A stretch of DNA of 44,955 nt from Ruegeria lacuscaerulensis. Its GTDB lineage: Bacteria > Pseudomonadota > Alphaproteobacteria > Rhodobacterales > Rhodobacteraceae. Each line of letters starts with the position of its first letter. Within the stretch, counting starts at the first letter, position 1. Below the pieces are notes generated by a model. That model did not search any database. It worked only from the letters and a program-made list of their open reading frames with translations, and had not been told where the DNA came from. The stretch lies in assembly GCF_013031245.1 (NCBI RefSeq), contig NZ_WPZL01000031.1, forward strand, positions 1 through 44,955, in the 5' to 3' direction. The translations under genes were made by a program, and so were the position numbers. Below, one piece after another: positions 22,924 through 31,209 of the stretch.

Positions 22924-23733
22924 CTACCAATCCGGAAAACGTGTCGTGAAATAGCTGGGGAGCCGGACTGTGAACAGCCGCTGCAGCATGGATCTCAATG
23001 AAATGCCCACTGTTATTTTCGCGGGGCTTCCATCCTTTGGAGAATAGCCAATCGCTTGTCGTGTTTCGGTGATATCCCAGCGCATACCTGGGTTATCTGA
23101 CATCAGGTTCAGGGCTGCGAAGGAAATATCCTTGGCATCTATTGCGGCGCGCATTCCGTTTAGAAAGTCCCGATCACTCAACCACATTTCCTGACCCCAC
23201 CGGCCCATCGCCATGTGTGTGCCGGGTTGGTTGTCATGAGTCCATTGTGTCCAGCCGATGCGTAAGCAGATGACCGACAGTCCGTGATGCTCGGCGAAGT
23301 AGGCCCCTGTCCGTTCACAGAACAGCTTGGACATGCCGTAGGCGTTTACTGGACCTGGTGGTGTCGTGCTGTTGAGAACGTCGTGCGTGAACCTTTTGTC
23401 GCCGTGGACCCAATTGGAGCTGGCAAGAACTACCCGGCTGACGCCCATGGCTGCCGCATGGTGATAGAGTGAAAGCGTTGCATCCATATTGTGTTTGATC
23501 GCGGAGGCCCAGGTGGCGGAGGGCTCTCGGTCACCAGCTAGATGCACGATAACGTCCACTCCCTTAAGCAAACTGACCCAACTGCTGTCGTCGGACAGGT
23601 CTGCGGTGTGAATGTCGGGGTGATCAACGGGGCGAATGTCGATGCCAGAAACAGTGTAGTCGGGGTCGCGTTCTAGCGCGTCGAAAAGTTTGCGGCCGAG
23701 ATGCCCGCCAGCGCCAGTAATCAAGACATGCAT
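22924..23733 (-). CDS. NAD-dependent uronate/aldose dehydrogenase-like protein
   Basis: 269 residues. Extended SDR family: GAGGHLG at 7-13, DLSDDSS and HLAGD further on, catalytic Tyr-x-x-x-Lys in YGMSK near 151-155. The length and the pattern VVLASSNWVHGDK, then LRIGW, resemble uronate dehydrogenases, which oxidise C1 of uronic acids to lactones. A UDP-sugar epimerase-like function is the main alternative. It is the last gene of the leftward operon after a mutarotase-like gene, overlapping it by 13 bases. Placement suggests oxidation of the sugar imported by the ABC transporter, with the lactone passed to the divergently encoded SMP-30 lactonase. Confidence 0.75.
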   Translation of the reverse strand: MHVLITGAGGHLGRKLFDALERDPDYTVSGIDIRPVDHPDIHTADLSDDSSWVSLLKGVDVIVHLAGDREPSATWASAIKHNMDATLSLYHHAAAMGVSRVVLASSNWVHGDKRFTHDVLNSTTPPGPVNAYGMSKLFCERTGAYFAEHHGLSVICLRIGWTQWTHDNQPGTHMAMGRWGQEMWLSDRDFLNGMRAAIDAKDISFAALNLMSDNPGMRWDITETRQAIGYSPKDGSPAKITVGISLRSMLQRLFTVRLPSYFTTRFPDW

Positions 23734-24623
23734 GACAGGAACTCCTTGTTGTTTGTGAGTCCCAATGGCATTTGGGATGCATCCTCATCCGCCAAGACGC
23801 GGAACGTCTGCCGAAAACTCAGCGTTTCATTTGGTGCGAGATTGCGTGCCGGGGAGTGCCACTCCGCTTCGCAATAGGCGTAATCGCCTGAATTAAAGGC
23901 CTCAAACGGATAGTCGTGTGCAAATTGATCGCTCAGTTGCGGTTCTAGCACTGAGCACATCAGCAAGGGAGCATTATGGCCGCAGCGCACCAGTGTACGA
24001 CCGTTGGGGTTCGGTAGCCCGACCTTGAATTCCTGCTGTCTGTTGCAATCCACGACAATGCCATTGCCGTGCGTAGCTATCATCCCTTCGGCAGAGCCAA
24101 AAACAGGATGAAATGCAGGGTCTTCCAATTCGACACCGATCTTGGTGGGGGTGTTAAGCATCATGACTGACCAAATGCCGGTCAGTCGCGACGAGGTCCC
24201 ATGGTTGACCACGATGTGTTCTATATGCCAGCTCTCCGCGGATGTCAGTGTGATGCGGCGCGACACCGACAAGTGCGAAGTCGGGCATATTGCGCTGGTT
24301 ATGTCTATATGAGTGCTGCTTCTTGACGTGATCTGGTAAGCGCCGCTGTCCAACACGGGAAACGGAGCGCCGTTTACCCAGGATGCATCCGGTGCGATCC
24401 AAGTCTTCTCGCCGCCCCAGAGTGGAAAACCAAATTGTGGAGAGCGTGTGGGCAGATCATTAAGCCGTGTGTCATCGACCTCCAACCCGATGAGATCTGC
24501 GTTTTGAAATAGGAGGGAGCGCCCTTGGAAGTTTACATCCCATAAGCGGCCCCCGATGCCGGGCAGGAGTGTCAGCCGCAGATCGCTTTGCTGCAGGTGA
24601 AGAACGCTCCATCTGTCCGACAT
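23721..24623 (-). CDS. galactose-mutarotase-like protein (DUF4380-type)
   Basis: 300 residues from the ATG at 24623, chosen because AGGAGGGGG lies 4-12 bases upstream; an upstream in-frame extension is less likely. The beta-rich sequence with GIGGRLWDVNFQGRSLLFQN, then FPLWGGEKTWIAPDASW, and a glutamate near GDYAYCEAEWHSP resembles the aldose-1-epimerase superfold. It may interconvert anomers of the imported sugar or bind it; catalysis is not proven by the motifs I can see. It lies between the sugar-binding protein gene and the dehydrogenase gene in the same operon. Confidence 0.65.
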   Translation of the reverse strand: MSDRWSVLHLQQSDLRLTLLPGIGGRLWDVNFQGRSLLFQNADLIGLEVDDTRLNDLPTRSPQFGFPLWGGEKTWIAPDASWVNGAPFPVLDSGAYQITSRSSTHIDITSAICPTSHLSVSRRITLTSAESWHIEHIVVNHGTSSRLTGIWSVMMLNTPTKIGVELEDPAFHPVFGSAEGMIATHGNGIVVDCNRQQEFKVGLPNPNGRTLVRCGHNAPLLMCSVLEPQLSDQFAHDYPFEAFNSGDYAYCEAEWHSPARNLAPNETLSFRQTFRVLADEDASQMPLGLTNNKEFLSCMS

Positions 24624-24675
24624 GTACCCCCTCCTATCGGTTTCCCGGCGCGACAGAATGCACCGGGACAATCCC

Positions 24676-25671
24676 TTAGGTGTGCTTGAACTGGACGACG
24701 TTCTCGGCAGTAATCGGCATAACCCCGGTTTCAACGCGCTCTGGCAAAGGATTGATGCCCGCCGCCTTCCAATCGGGCAAGACTTTCAACCCATCGGTAT
24801 TCTGCCAATGCATCATGTGGAAGGCGAGAAAGATCTCCAGATAGGATTTCTGAGCCACTGCGCCGTGAATTGTGCCGTCTTCGATATAGGGAAGCATATC
24901 ATCATTTCGGTCCATCGCGACAATCTTGATGTCCTTGCGCCCCGCCTCATTGACTGCAATTGCCGCGCCTTTGCCGCTGTCGCCGTCCGTGCCGCCAATG
25001 CCAACAATATCCGGGTTCGCCTGAATGGCCTGAAGGTAGGCTGTCGGCGCATAGGACGGGTCAGCCTTGTCGTTGACTACGTCGACGACCTCGATATCCG
25101 GGTATTTCTCGGCAAAGATCTGTTTGTACCCTTCGACACGCTCCAATGTGGAAGGGGCAGGGAAAGTGCCGAGGATAACTTTGCCCTTACCGCCAATCGC
25201 TTGCGCCAGCATTTCGCCGCCGACACGTCCTGCCTGAACGCCGTTGATACCAAGGAATGTGGACCGGGGACTGTCGGGAATATCGCCAATACAACATGTG
25301 ACTGGAATGCCCGCCTCGACCGCACGTTCGACGCCGGGGGCCAGAGTGGCCGGATCACCCGGGAAGATAAGGATGCCTGCGGGACGTCTTGCGATCAGTT
25401 CGTCCAATTGGCGTGCTTGTGCGGCCGTGTCGAAATCCAACGGGCCGGTGAATGTAGCCTTGATGCCCATCAGTTCCTCAAGGTCTTCCATCGCATTGCG
25501 ATAGTCCACCCAGAACGGCACCTGCGTGACGATGGACAGGAAAACGTACTCCTTTCCGGCCGCTTGCGCCATGGCTTCTTTGGACAGCATGGGCAGTCCG
25601 AACGCGGTAGCCAGTCCAGCAGTGGTGCCCGCTGTCAGCAACCTGCGGCGATTCACATTCAATTCAGTCAT
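24676..25671 (-). CDS. sugar-binding protein of ribose-type ABC transporter 1 (Tat-exported)
   Basis: 331 residues. A twin-arginine signal (NRRRLLTAGTTAGLATAFGL) ends near AMAQA, residues 33-37. The mature part is a periplasmic binding protein of the ribose/galactose type (PBP1 fold), with DEL, PGDPATL and DGDSGKGAAIAVNEAG segments. Tat export is less usual for this family. Gene order in the leftward operon is ATPase, permease, binding protein, then metabolic genes. The substrate is not deducible. Confidence 0.88.
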   Translation of the reverse strand: MTELNVNRRRLLTAGTTAGLATAFGLPMLSKEAMAQAAGKEYVFLSIVTQVPFWVDYRNAMEDLEELMGIKATFTGPLDFDTAAQARQLDELIARRPAGILIFPGDPATLAPGVERAVEAGIPVTCCIGDIPDSPRSTFLGINGVQAGRVGGEMLAQAIGGKGKVILGTFPAPSTLERVEGYKQIFAEKYPDIEVVDVVNDKADPSYAPTAYLQAIQANPDIVGIGGTDGDSGKGAAIAVNEAGRKDIKIVAMDRNDDMLPYIEDGTIHGAVAQKSYLEIFLAFHMMHWQNTDGLKVLPDWKAAGINPLPERVETGVMPITAENVVQFKHT

Positions 25672-25727
25672 CGTAGTCTCCCTGTTTTGGATCTTTGGTT
25701 GTTGTTGAGTTTTGGAAAGCTTAGGGA

Positions 25728-26720
25728 TTAGCCCCGTTTGCTTCGGATCAGCATGTCCAAGGCGACCGCTGTAACGAGTACACCGCCGATGACGATCATC
25801 TGCCAGTAGATCGATACAGCCAGCATCGTCATAGTGTTGTTGATCAACGCAACGAAAACGACGCCGAGGAAAGCACCAAGAATAGTACCTTCGCCGCCGC
25901 GTAGGGATGCGCCACCAATGACAGCCGCTGCCAGAACCTGAAGTTCGATACCGTTGCCTGCCGTGGGCGTACCGCTCATCAGGCGGGAGGCCAGCAATAC
26001 ACCCGCCAAAGCAGCCAGAATACCGGTCAGTCCGTACAGAATGATACGCACACGGGTCACATGGATGCCTGACAACATTGCGGCCTTTTCATTGGCGCCG
26101 ATGAAATAGACTTGGCGGAAAAAGCGTGTGTGGCGGACAGCCAAATCAAACAGGACGACCAGCAGAATGGTGAACAAGACGATTACCGGAAAGCCGCCTA
26201 TGTCGGCTTTGCCGATCCAGGCAAAGGATGCAGGCAGGCTTGAGACAGAAAAACCTTCGGTCAGGACAAGAGCGATGCCACGTGCGATCGACATCGTGCC
26301 GAGGGTCGCGATAAGCGGATTGATCCCGAGGCCGGTCACCAGCAAACCGTTCACCACACCGACAATTCCGCCCAGCACTAGTCCGCATACCACAGCGAGC
26401 GGAATTGGCATGCCGGTCAAAAGCAGCATGGCTACGACGGTAGAAGACAAGGCCATAACCGACCCGACCGAAAGATCGAACCCGCCGGATGCAAGTAGGA
26501 TCGCCATACCGATCACGATGATCGCGGTGGGGGCCATGCCCATGGCCACCGCTCGAAAATTCGAGAAGCTGAGGAAGTAGGGATTAACGTTGGACATTAC
26601 GATGATGATGGCGGCGATCAGAACGATCAGCGTCAGTTCACGAATGTCGACAAAGGCTTGCAAGACTCGGCGCAGCAGGGGACGCTTCATGGGCAAGTTG
26701 GCTTGAGCGGTCATGGTCAC
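25728..26720 (-). CDS. permease of ribose-type ABC transporter 1
   Basis: 330 residues with about 8-10 membrane helices of the RbsC family. The family segments IVIGMAILLASGGFDLSVGSVMAL and AAAVIGGASLRGGEGTILGAFLG are clear. The GTG at 26720 overlaps the ATPase stop by four bases and sits 7 bases after AGGAG, which favours it over the ATG at 26714. It forms the channel for the sugar bound by the downstream-encoded binding protein. Confidence 0.92.
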   Translation of the reverse strand: MTMTAQANLPMKRPLLRRVLQAFVDIRELTLIVLIAAIIIVMSNVNPYFLSFSNFRAVAMGMAPTAIIVIGMAILLASGGFDLSVGSVMALSSTVVAMLLLTGMPIPLAVVCGLVLGGIVGVVNGLLVTGLGINPLIATLGTMSIARGIALVLTEGFSVSSLPASFAWIGKADIGGFPVIVLFTILLVVLFDLAVRHTRFFRQVYFIGANEKAAMLSGIHVTRVRIILYGLTGILAALAGVLLASRLMSGTPTAGNGIELQVLAAAVIGGASLRGGEGTILGAFLGVVFVALINNTMTMLAVSIYWQMIVIGGVLVTAVALDMLIRSKRG

Positions 26721-28282
26721 GTCGCGACTCCTGATTGATTGGTTTGGGGTGCGTCCACAATTGGAAAGGAATTTCCGGCGGCCATTTGAAGAAGCGTGGT
26801 TTCGGTTGCCTCGGCGGCTGCGATATCTCCCATGAGGCGACCGTCGTGGACGACAAGGATGCGGGTTGAGAGAGAGACAAGTTCGGGAAAATCGGATGAC
26901 ACGACGAGGATGGCCATTCCCTCGGCTGCGCGACGCAAAAGTTCCGTGTGGATTTGGAATTTGGCTCCGACGTCGACCCCTTTTGTGGGCTCCTCAATGA
27001 TCAGAAGAGCTGGCGTGCGTTTGAGCCACTTGGCCAACATGATCTTTTGCTGATTGCCCCCAGACAGATCACCAACAAGTTCGTTAATCCCGCTGGTTTT
27101 AACACTGAAGGCGTCAATCGCTGCCTGGCTGGCTGCTTTGATCGAGCCTGAACGCATGAACCCTGCAGACGCATGATCGGAAAGACTGGCCGCGATCAGG
27201 TTGTCACTGAGAGTTTGTTCCAGAAATAGGCCTTCAGTCTTGCGTTCCTCGGGAACAAACCCGACCCCAGCACGCATCGCTTGCCGCAAGGACGCAAAGT
27301 TAACAGGCTTGCCGTGAAGTCTGATCTCCCCGGTCGCGCCATGCATCAGCCCGACAATCGATCGAACAATCTCGCTGCGGCGAGCGCCCATCAACCCTGC
27401 CATGCCTACAATCTCTCCGGCTTTAATTGAGAAAGAAATGTCTTCGAATTCACCTGGATGAGTTAGGTCTTGGACATGCAAAACCTCTTCGCCGTTAACC
27501 TTACCTGACCGCGTGACATCACCGGGGTGAGCGCCGCCGATCATCTCGGCAACGACTTGTTCCTGAGAAGTTTCCGAAACCGGTAAAGTGCTGATGTGGC
27601 GCCCATCTCGCAAAACGGTAATGCGATCCGAGATCTGGAAAATCTCGGCCATATGGTGGCTGACATAGACGATGCCAATCCCTTTTTTTGTCAGGGACTT
27701 TAGGACTTCGAATAGTGCGTCTACTTCGTCGGGTGCCAATGCCGATGTCGGTTCATCCAGCAAAAGGACGCGGGAATTCAACGACAGCGCCTTGGCGATT
27801 TCAACAATCTGGCGGGAGCTGATCGGCAAGTTTTCCACGGGTGTTGAGACGTCGATATCCAGACCGAATTCCGCCAGCAACGCCTCCGCTCGGCGGCGCA
27901 GTTCAGGCCAGTCAACTACGCCAAACCGGGTGGGTACGCGGCCCGCGTAGATGTTTTCCGCAACAGAGAGCGCGCCAGCGAGGCTGAGCTCTTGGAAAAC
28001 ACAGCCGATGCCCAGGGATTGCGCATGCGACGGGCTTTCGACCCGCTGTTCCTTGCCGTCGCACAGGATACGCCCAGCAGAAGGTTGGTGAAGTCCATAA
28101 AACAGGCCGAGACAAGTGGATTTTCCGGCGCCGTTTTCCCCACACAGCGCGTGAACTTCGCCGGGTCTCAATTCAAAGTCGACGCCATCCAAAACAATGT
28201 TCGTGCCGAAGCTTTTGCCAACCCGATCCAGCTGGATCAGTGGCTGTAGCCCCGGTGAGTCAGGTTTCATTGCTGGCGTCAT
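26717..28282 (-). CDS. double ATPase of ribose-type ABC transporter 1
   Basis: 521 residues from the ATG at 28282, which has GGGAGGAAG seven bases upstream; the frame extends ten codons further. Two ATPase halves as in RbsA: N-terminal Walker A GENGAGKST and Walker B LLLDEPTSAL, C-terminal LSGGNQQK and IIEEPTKGVD. The N-terminal signature, usually LSxGxxQ, reads LPISSRQ and is degenerate; the second Walker A is degenerate as is normal in this family. First gene of the leftward operon, preceded by a GntR-type operator. Confidence 0.92.
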   Translation of the reverse strand: MTPAMKPDSPGLQPLIQLDRVGKSFGTNIVLDGVDFELRPGEVHALCGENGAGKSTCLGLFYGLHQPSAGRILCDGKEQRVESPSHAQSLGIGCVFQELSLAGALSVAENIYAGRVPTRFGVVDWPELRRRAEALLAEFGLDIDVSTPVENLPISSRQIVEIAKALSLNSRVLLLDEPTSALAPDEVDALFEVLKSLTKKGIGIVYVSHHMAEIFQISDRITVLRDGRHISTLPVSETSQEQVVAEMIGGAHPGDVTRSGKVNGEEVLHVQDLTHPGEFEDISFSIKAGEIVGMAGLMGARRSEIVRSIVGLMHGATGEIRLHGKPVNFASLRQAMRAGVGFVPEERKTEGLFLEQTLSDNLIAASLSDHASAGFMRSGSIKAASQAAIDAFSVKTSGINELVGDLSGGNQQKIMLAKWLKRTPALLIIEEPTKGVDVGAKFQIHTELLRRAAEGMAILVVSSDFPELVSLSTRILVVHDGRLMGDIAAAEATETTLLQMAAGNSFPIVDAPQTNQSGVAT

Positions 28283-28309
28283 ACAAGCTTCCTCCCGCCT
28301 TTTGATTGG

Positions 28310-28331
28310 CATCTGATATCTCAGATGTCAA
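28310..28331 (-). promoter_or_regulatory. GntR-type operator overlapping the leftward operon promoter
   Basis: CATCTGA-TATC-TCAGATG (28310-28327) is a perfect 7-bp inverted repeat. On the minus strand a consensus -35, TTGACA (28331-28326), overlaps its upstream edge, so the palindrome fills the space between -35 and the expected -10. Repressor binding would block RNA polymerase. The same ATCTGA-N4-TCAGAT core occurs at 29130-29145 (one mismatch) and 44021-44040. Confidence 0.75.
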
Positions 28332-28416
28332 CTGAAAAAGAAAAGATCGGGAGGTGTCAAGAGAAAGGGGCGGCGCCGTTTTGGCCCGCCCCCGTCACAA
28401 CGAAGCTACGTTTTTG

Positions 28417-29088
28417 CTAGGATGCGGCCGCTCCTTCGAGGACGATGGCGGCGCTTTGGTAGGCTTGTCTGGTACGGTCAATATGCGCTGTGAGAAGAGA
28501 TTTGATTTTGGCCATGTCACCTTCGTGAACGGCAATAGCGATTTTTGAATGCTCATCGAAGGAGAGCTCAGTATGCTGTGGCAGCTTCGCCAAATGGGTC
28601 CGCAATGCGGCAATCTTACCGATGTAGCGTGTATAGCTCGCCGTCAGATAATCGTTACCGGCATGTTCAAAAATCAACTGATGAAACGTGGTATCCAGTG
28701 AAAGGTAGCCCTTTTCATTGCCTCGCCTGCGTTCCTTCTCCATGTCCTTCACGACACGCTGCATGTCGTCGGCAAGACCTTCCGGGTTCCGCAACAACGC
28801 AAGTTCAAAGGCGGCAGTTTCGATAGCCTGTCTGAAATCGCAGATCTGAGTCACTTCCGGCTCAGACAGCGAAAAAACACGTGCGCCTTTTTGAGGCTCG
28901 ATACTGACCAACCCTTCGTCACGTAGTTGAGCGAGTGCTTCGCGGACTGGCGATTTCGATACGCCCAGCTCTTCGGAGATTTTTCGCTCCGACAAAACCT
29001 GACCCATTTTCAGGGAGCCATCGATAATACTATTCCGCAAATGTTCCAGTGCGAGTTCACGCAAAGACTTGGGTCTCTCAAGCGCCAT
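28417..29088 (-). CDS. FCD-type GntR transcriptional regulator 1
   Basis: 223 residues. The N-terminal winged helix has ISEELGVSKSPVREALAQLRDEGLVSI (about 37-63). The C-terminal FCD domain has the metal- and ligand-binding residues of LDTTFHQLIFEHAGN, then DEHSKIAIAVHEGD and AHI. FCD regulators usually sense sugar acids or other carboxylates and are released from DNA on binding. It sits upstream of the leftward ABC operon and is divergent from the SMP-30 operon, with palindromic operators on both sides, so it probably controls both and itself. Confidence 0.92.
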   Translation of the reverse strand: MALERPKSLRELALEHLRNSIIDGSLKMGQVLSERKISEELGVSKSPVREALAQLRDEGLVSIEPQKGARVFSLSEPEVTQICDFRQAIETAAFELALLRNPEGLADDMQRVVKDMEKERRRGNEKGYLSLDTTFHQLIFEHAGNDYLTASYTRYIGKIAALRTHLAKLPQHTELSFDEHSKIAIAVHEGDMAKIKSLLTAHIDRTRQAYQSAAIVLEGAAAS

Positions 29089-29126
29089 CTGAGGATATCT
29101 CCAAAAAAAGGTGTTGCCAGATGCAA

Positions 29127-29170
29127 GATATCTGATACACCAGATTAGGCAAGCTGGTATATCAGATATC
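29127..29170. promoter_or_regulatory. GntR-type double operator between the regulator and SMP-30 genes
   Basis: Two 17-base arms (29127-29143 and 29154-29170) are inverted copies with one mismatch (29138) and a 10-base spacer. The left arm starts a near-palindrome ATCTGA-TACA-CCAGAT (29130-29145) and the right arm carries a mirrored partial site. This could seat two repressor dimers and control both the leftward regulator gene and the rightward catabolic operon. Confidence 0.7.
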
Positions 29171-29194
29171 AGAATGTGCTTGGGAGATCAAAAA

Positions 29195-30064
29195 GTGCGC
29201 GCAGAGTTGGTCGTCGATTGTAAGAACCAGCACGGGGAAGGGATTTTCTGGAATCCCGCCGATGGTCTTGTCTGGTGGACCGACATCGAAGGCTGTGCGC
29301 TTTGGTCATTTGATCCTGCAACCTCAGAAACCGCATCTCATGAGATGCCGGAGCGCGTGTGTTGCTTTGCGCCGCGTGCGTCTGGCGGGCTGATCGTTGC
29401 TTATGCGGATCGGGTTGTATTGTTCGATTCGCCCAAGAGCGAGGAAACCCTCGTGGCACGATTCGAGTCGAACAATCCGGAGACACGGCTGAACGACGGG
29501 CGAACCGATCGCCAGGGGCGATTGATTGTTGGAGGCATGAACGAAGTTTCTGGTAAGGCCGATTCGTCAGTCATCCGCGTCGATAAGGACTTAAGTGTAC
29601 GGACGATTATCGAAGGAGTGTCTTGCGCCAATTCGACTTGCTTTACGTCCGACGGTGAGACGATGTTCTTCGCGGATACCCCGGATCGGGAAATCGTCGC
29701 ATTTGATTACGACACCCGTAGTGGAACCGTCTCGAACCGTCGGCAGCACGCTTCTTTCAATGATGAGCCTGGCTTGCCTGATGGGTCCTGTGTCGATGCC
29801 GAAGGGGGCGTCTGGAACGCCGAATGGGAAGGCCATCGCGTTGTTCGCGTCGCACCAGACGGCACGATAGATCGCGTGATCGAGGTGCCGGTCTGGAAGC
29901 CCACCTGTTGCGCTTTCGGTGGCCCTGATCTCGACACGCTGTTCATCACGACCTCAAGGCTGATGAGTGACGAAGCAGCTTTAACAAAAGAACCGGAATC
30001 TGGCGGCCTCTTTGCTGTGAAACCCGGCGTTCGTGGCGTGATCGACGCGCCATTCAAAGGATAA
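29195..30064 (+). CDS. SMP-30/gluconolactonase-family lactonase
   Basis: 289 residues from the GTG at 29195, preferred because GGGAG lies 8 bases upstream; ATGs at 29111 and 29174 in the same frame lack a Shine-Dalgarno and the first lies beyond the operator. The six-bladed propeller family is shown by HGEGIFWNPADGLVWWTDI (metal Glu), CANSTCFTSDGETMFFADT (metal Asn) and LPDGSCVDAEGGVWNAEW (metal Asp). These enzymes hydrolyse aldonolactones using a divalent metal. First gene of the long rightward operon; it would open the lactone made by the dehydrogenase encoded at 22924-23733. Confidence 0.9.
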   Translation: MRAELVVDCKNQHGEGIFWNPADGLVWWTDIEGCALWSFDPATSETASHEMPERVCCFAPRASGGLIVAYADRVVLFDSPKSEETLVARFESNNPETRLNDGRTDRQGRLIVGGMNEVSGKADSSVIRVDKDLSVRTIIEGVSCANSTCFTSDGETMFFADTPDREIVAFDYDTRSGTVSNRRQHASFNDEPGLPDGSCVDAEGGVWNAEWEGHRVVRVAPDGTIDRVIEVPVWKPTCCAFGGPDLDTLFITTSRLMSDEAALTKEPESGGLFAVKPGVRGVIDAPFKG

Positions 30065-30090
30065 CCAACGAAATTCTGGAGGAGAAAACT

Positions 30091-31125
30091 ATGTTGAAAA
30101 CGCTAATGACCACTACGCTTGCCGCAGGGTTCGCCACGCTGGCAACGGTCGCTCTGGCGGAAAATTATCCAGCGCCGGTTCCACTTGAGGACGGGGCACA
30201 AGCGCCAATCGATGCGATAGAGCCCAAGAACGAAACGTTCCGGATCGCGTATATGCCGCCGGCGACAGAGTTCAACTATTACATCGCCATCGGTGAAGGC
30301 ATCAAAGCGGTTGCTGCTGAGGCCGGGGTCGAAGTCTTCATGCTTGCGCCCCAGTCCGGTGCGGACATCAACGGCCAAATGGGAATGATCCAGGATGTGC
30401 TGACGCAGGATGTGGATGCAATCATCTTTGGTACACACGATGAATTTGCTGCCGCACCGCTGCTGAAGCAGGCCGTCGACAAGGGCATGGCAGTTTTGAT
30501 GATCAACTCGGACATCCCGAACTTCCCGACACCAATTCATGGTGTGGTCGGGTACTCTCAGCGCAATGGCACACATGCCATCGCTGACTGGGCCATTGAA
30601 ACTTATGGCGATCAACCGTTGAAGGTCGGAATCATCGAAGGGCAGCCTGGCTATCATTCGACCGAGCGTGTGGGTGGCTTCCTCGACGGTATCGAGGGCA
30701 ACGATAACTTCGACGTTGTGGTCTCAATTGACGGTAAATGGAACGTTGAAGGCGGCAACACTGCTGGTATGGATATCCTGCAGTCGAATCCCGATCTCGA
30801 CATGATCTTTGCGGCGAACGACTACATGATCATTGGGGCGTCCTTTGCTGCGAAAGCACTCGGCCGCAATGACATCGTCCTTTTGGGCAACGATGGCGAT
30901 ACGTCTGGCCTTGAAGAGATTGCGGCTGGCAACATCACGGCAACCGTCAACACCTCACCATTCCTGATGGGTAAGGCGGCCATGCACGCAACCATTGATG
31001 CGCTCAACGGTTCCTATCCCGGCGGTTGGATCGAAACGCCCACATCAATTGAAGACAAGGATGGAGCGATAAGCGTGCTGCAAGAGCCAGAAAAGCTCTT
31101 CCCGCAGCCGTCCAAAGAGTACTGA
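30091..31125 (+). CDS. sugar-binding protein of ribose-type ABC transporter 2
   Basis: 344 residues. A Sec signal peptide (MLKTLMTTTLAAGFATLATV, cleavage after ALA near residue 23) precedes a PBP1-fold periplasmic binding protein: QSGADINGQMGMIQDVLTQDVDAI, AANDYMIIGASFAAK and LLGNDGDTSGLEEI are typical of ribose/xylose-type proteins. GGAGGAG lies before the ATG. It differs clearly in sequence and export route from the Tat-exported protein of transporter 1, so the two transporters probably take different sugars or forms of one sugar. Confidence 0.9.
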   Translation: MLKTLMTTTLAAGFATLATVALAENYPAPVPLEDGAQAPIDAIEPKNETFRIAYMPPATEFNYYIAIGEGIKAVAAEAGVEVFMLAPQSGADINGQMGMIQDVLTQDVDAIIFGTHDEFAAAPLLKQAVDKGMAVLMINSDIPNFPTPIHGVVGYSQRNGTHAIADWAIETYGDQPLKVGIIEGQPGYHSTERVGGFLDGIEGNDNFDVVVSIDGKWNVEGGNTAGMDILQSNPDLDMIFAANDYMIIGASFAAKALGRNDIVLLGNDGDTSGLEEIAAGNITATVNTSPFLMGKAAMHATIDALNGSYPGGWIETPTSIEDKDGAISVLQEPEKLFPQPSKEY

Positions 31126-31140
31126 GCTTTCTCCCCGCTT

Positions 31141-31168
31141 CCCGGTGGCGCGTGCGCGTGCTGCCGGG
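31141..31168 (+). repeat. GC-rich stem-loop after the binding-protein gene
   Basis: CCCGG (31141-31145) pairs with CCGGG (31164-31168) around a GCGC-rich centre that can pair further. No T run follows. Hairpins at this position often stabilise the binding-protein mRNA and lower expression of the downstream transporter genes. Confidence 0.4.
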
Positions 31169-31209
31169 TCGCAACTCAACCGAGTTTCGCTTTTATCGAG
31201 GCAATCGCA

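Noticed and set aside
24622..25731. Long plus-strand open frame (369 codons) opposite the Tat-exported binding protein
   Set aside because: It is the antisense shadow of a clear binding-protein gene, begins inside the neighbouring gene and shows no domain.
31141..31168. Stem-loop after binding protein 2 as an operon terminator
   Set aside because: No T tract follows and the next gene completes the same transporter, so transcription must continue.
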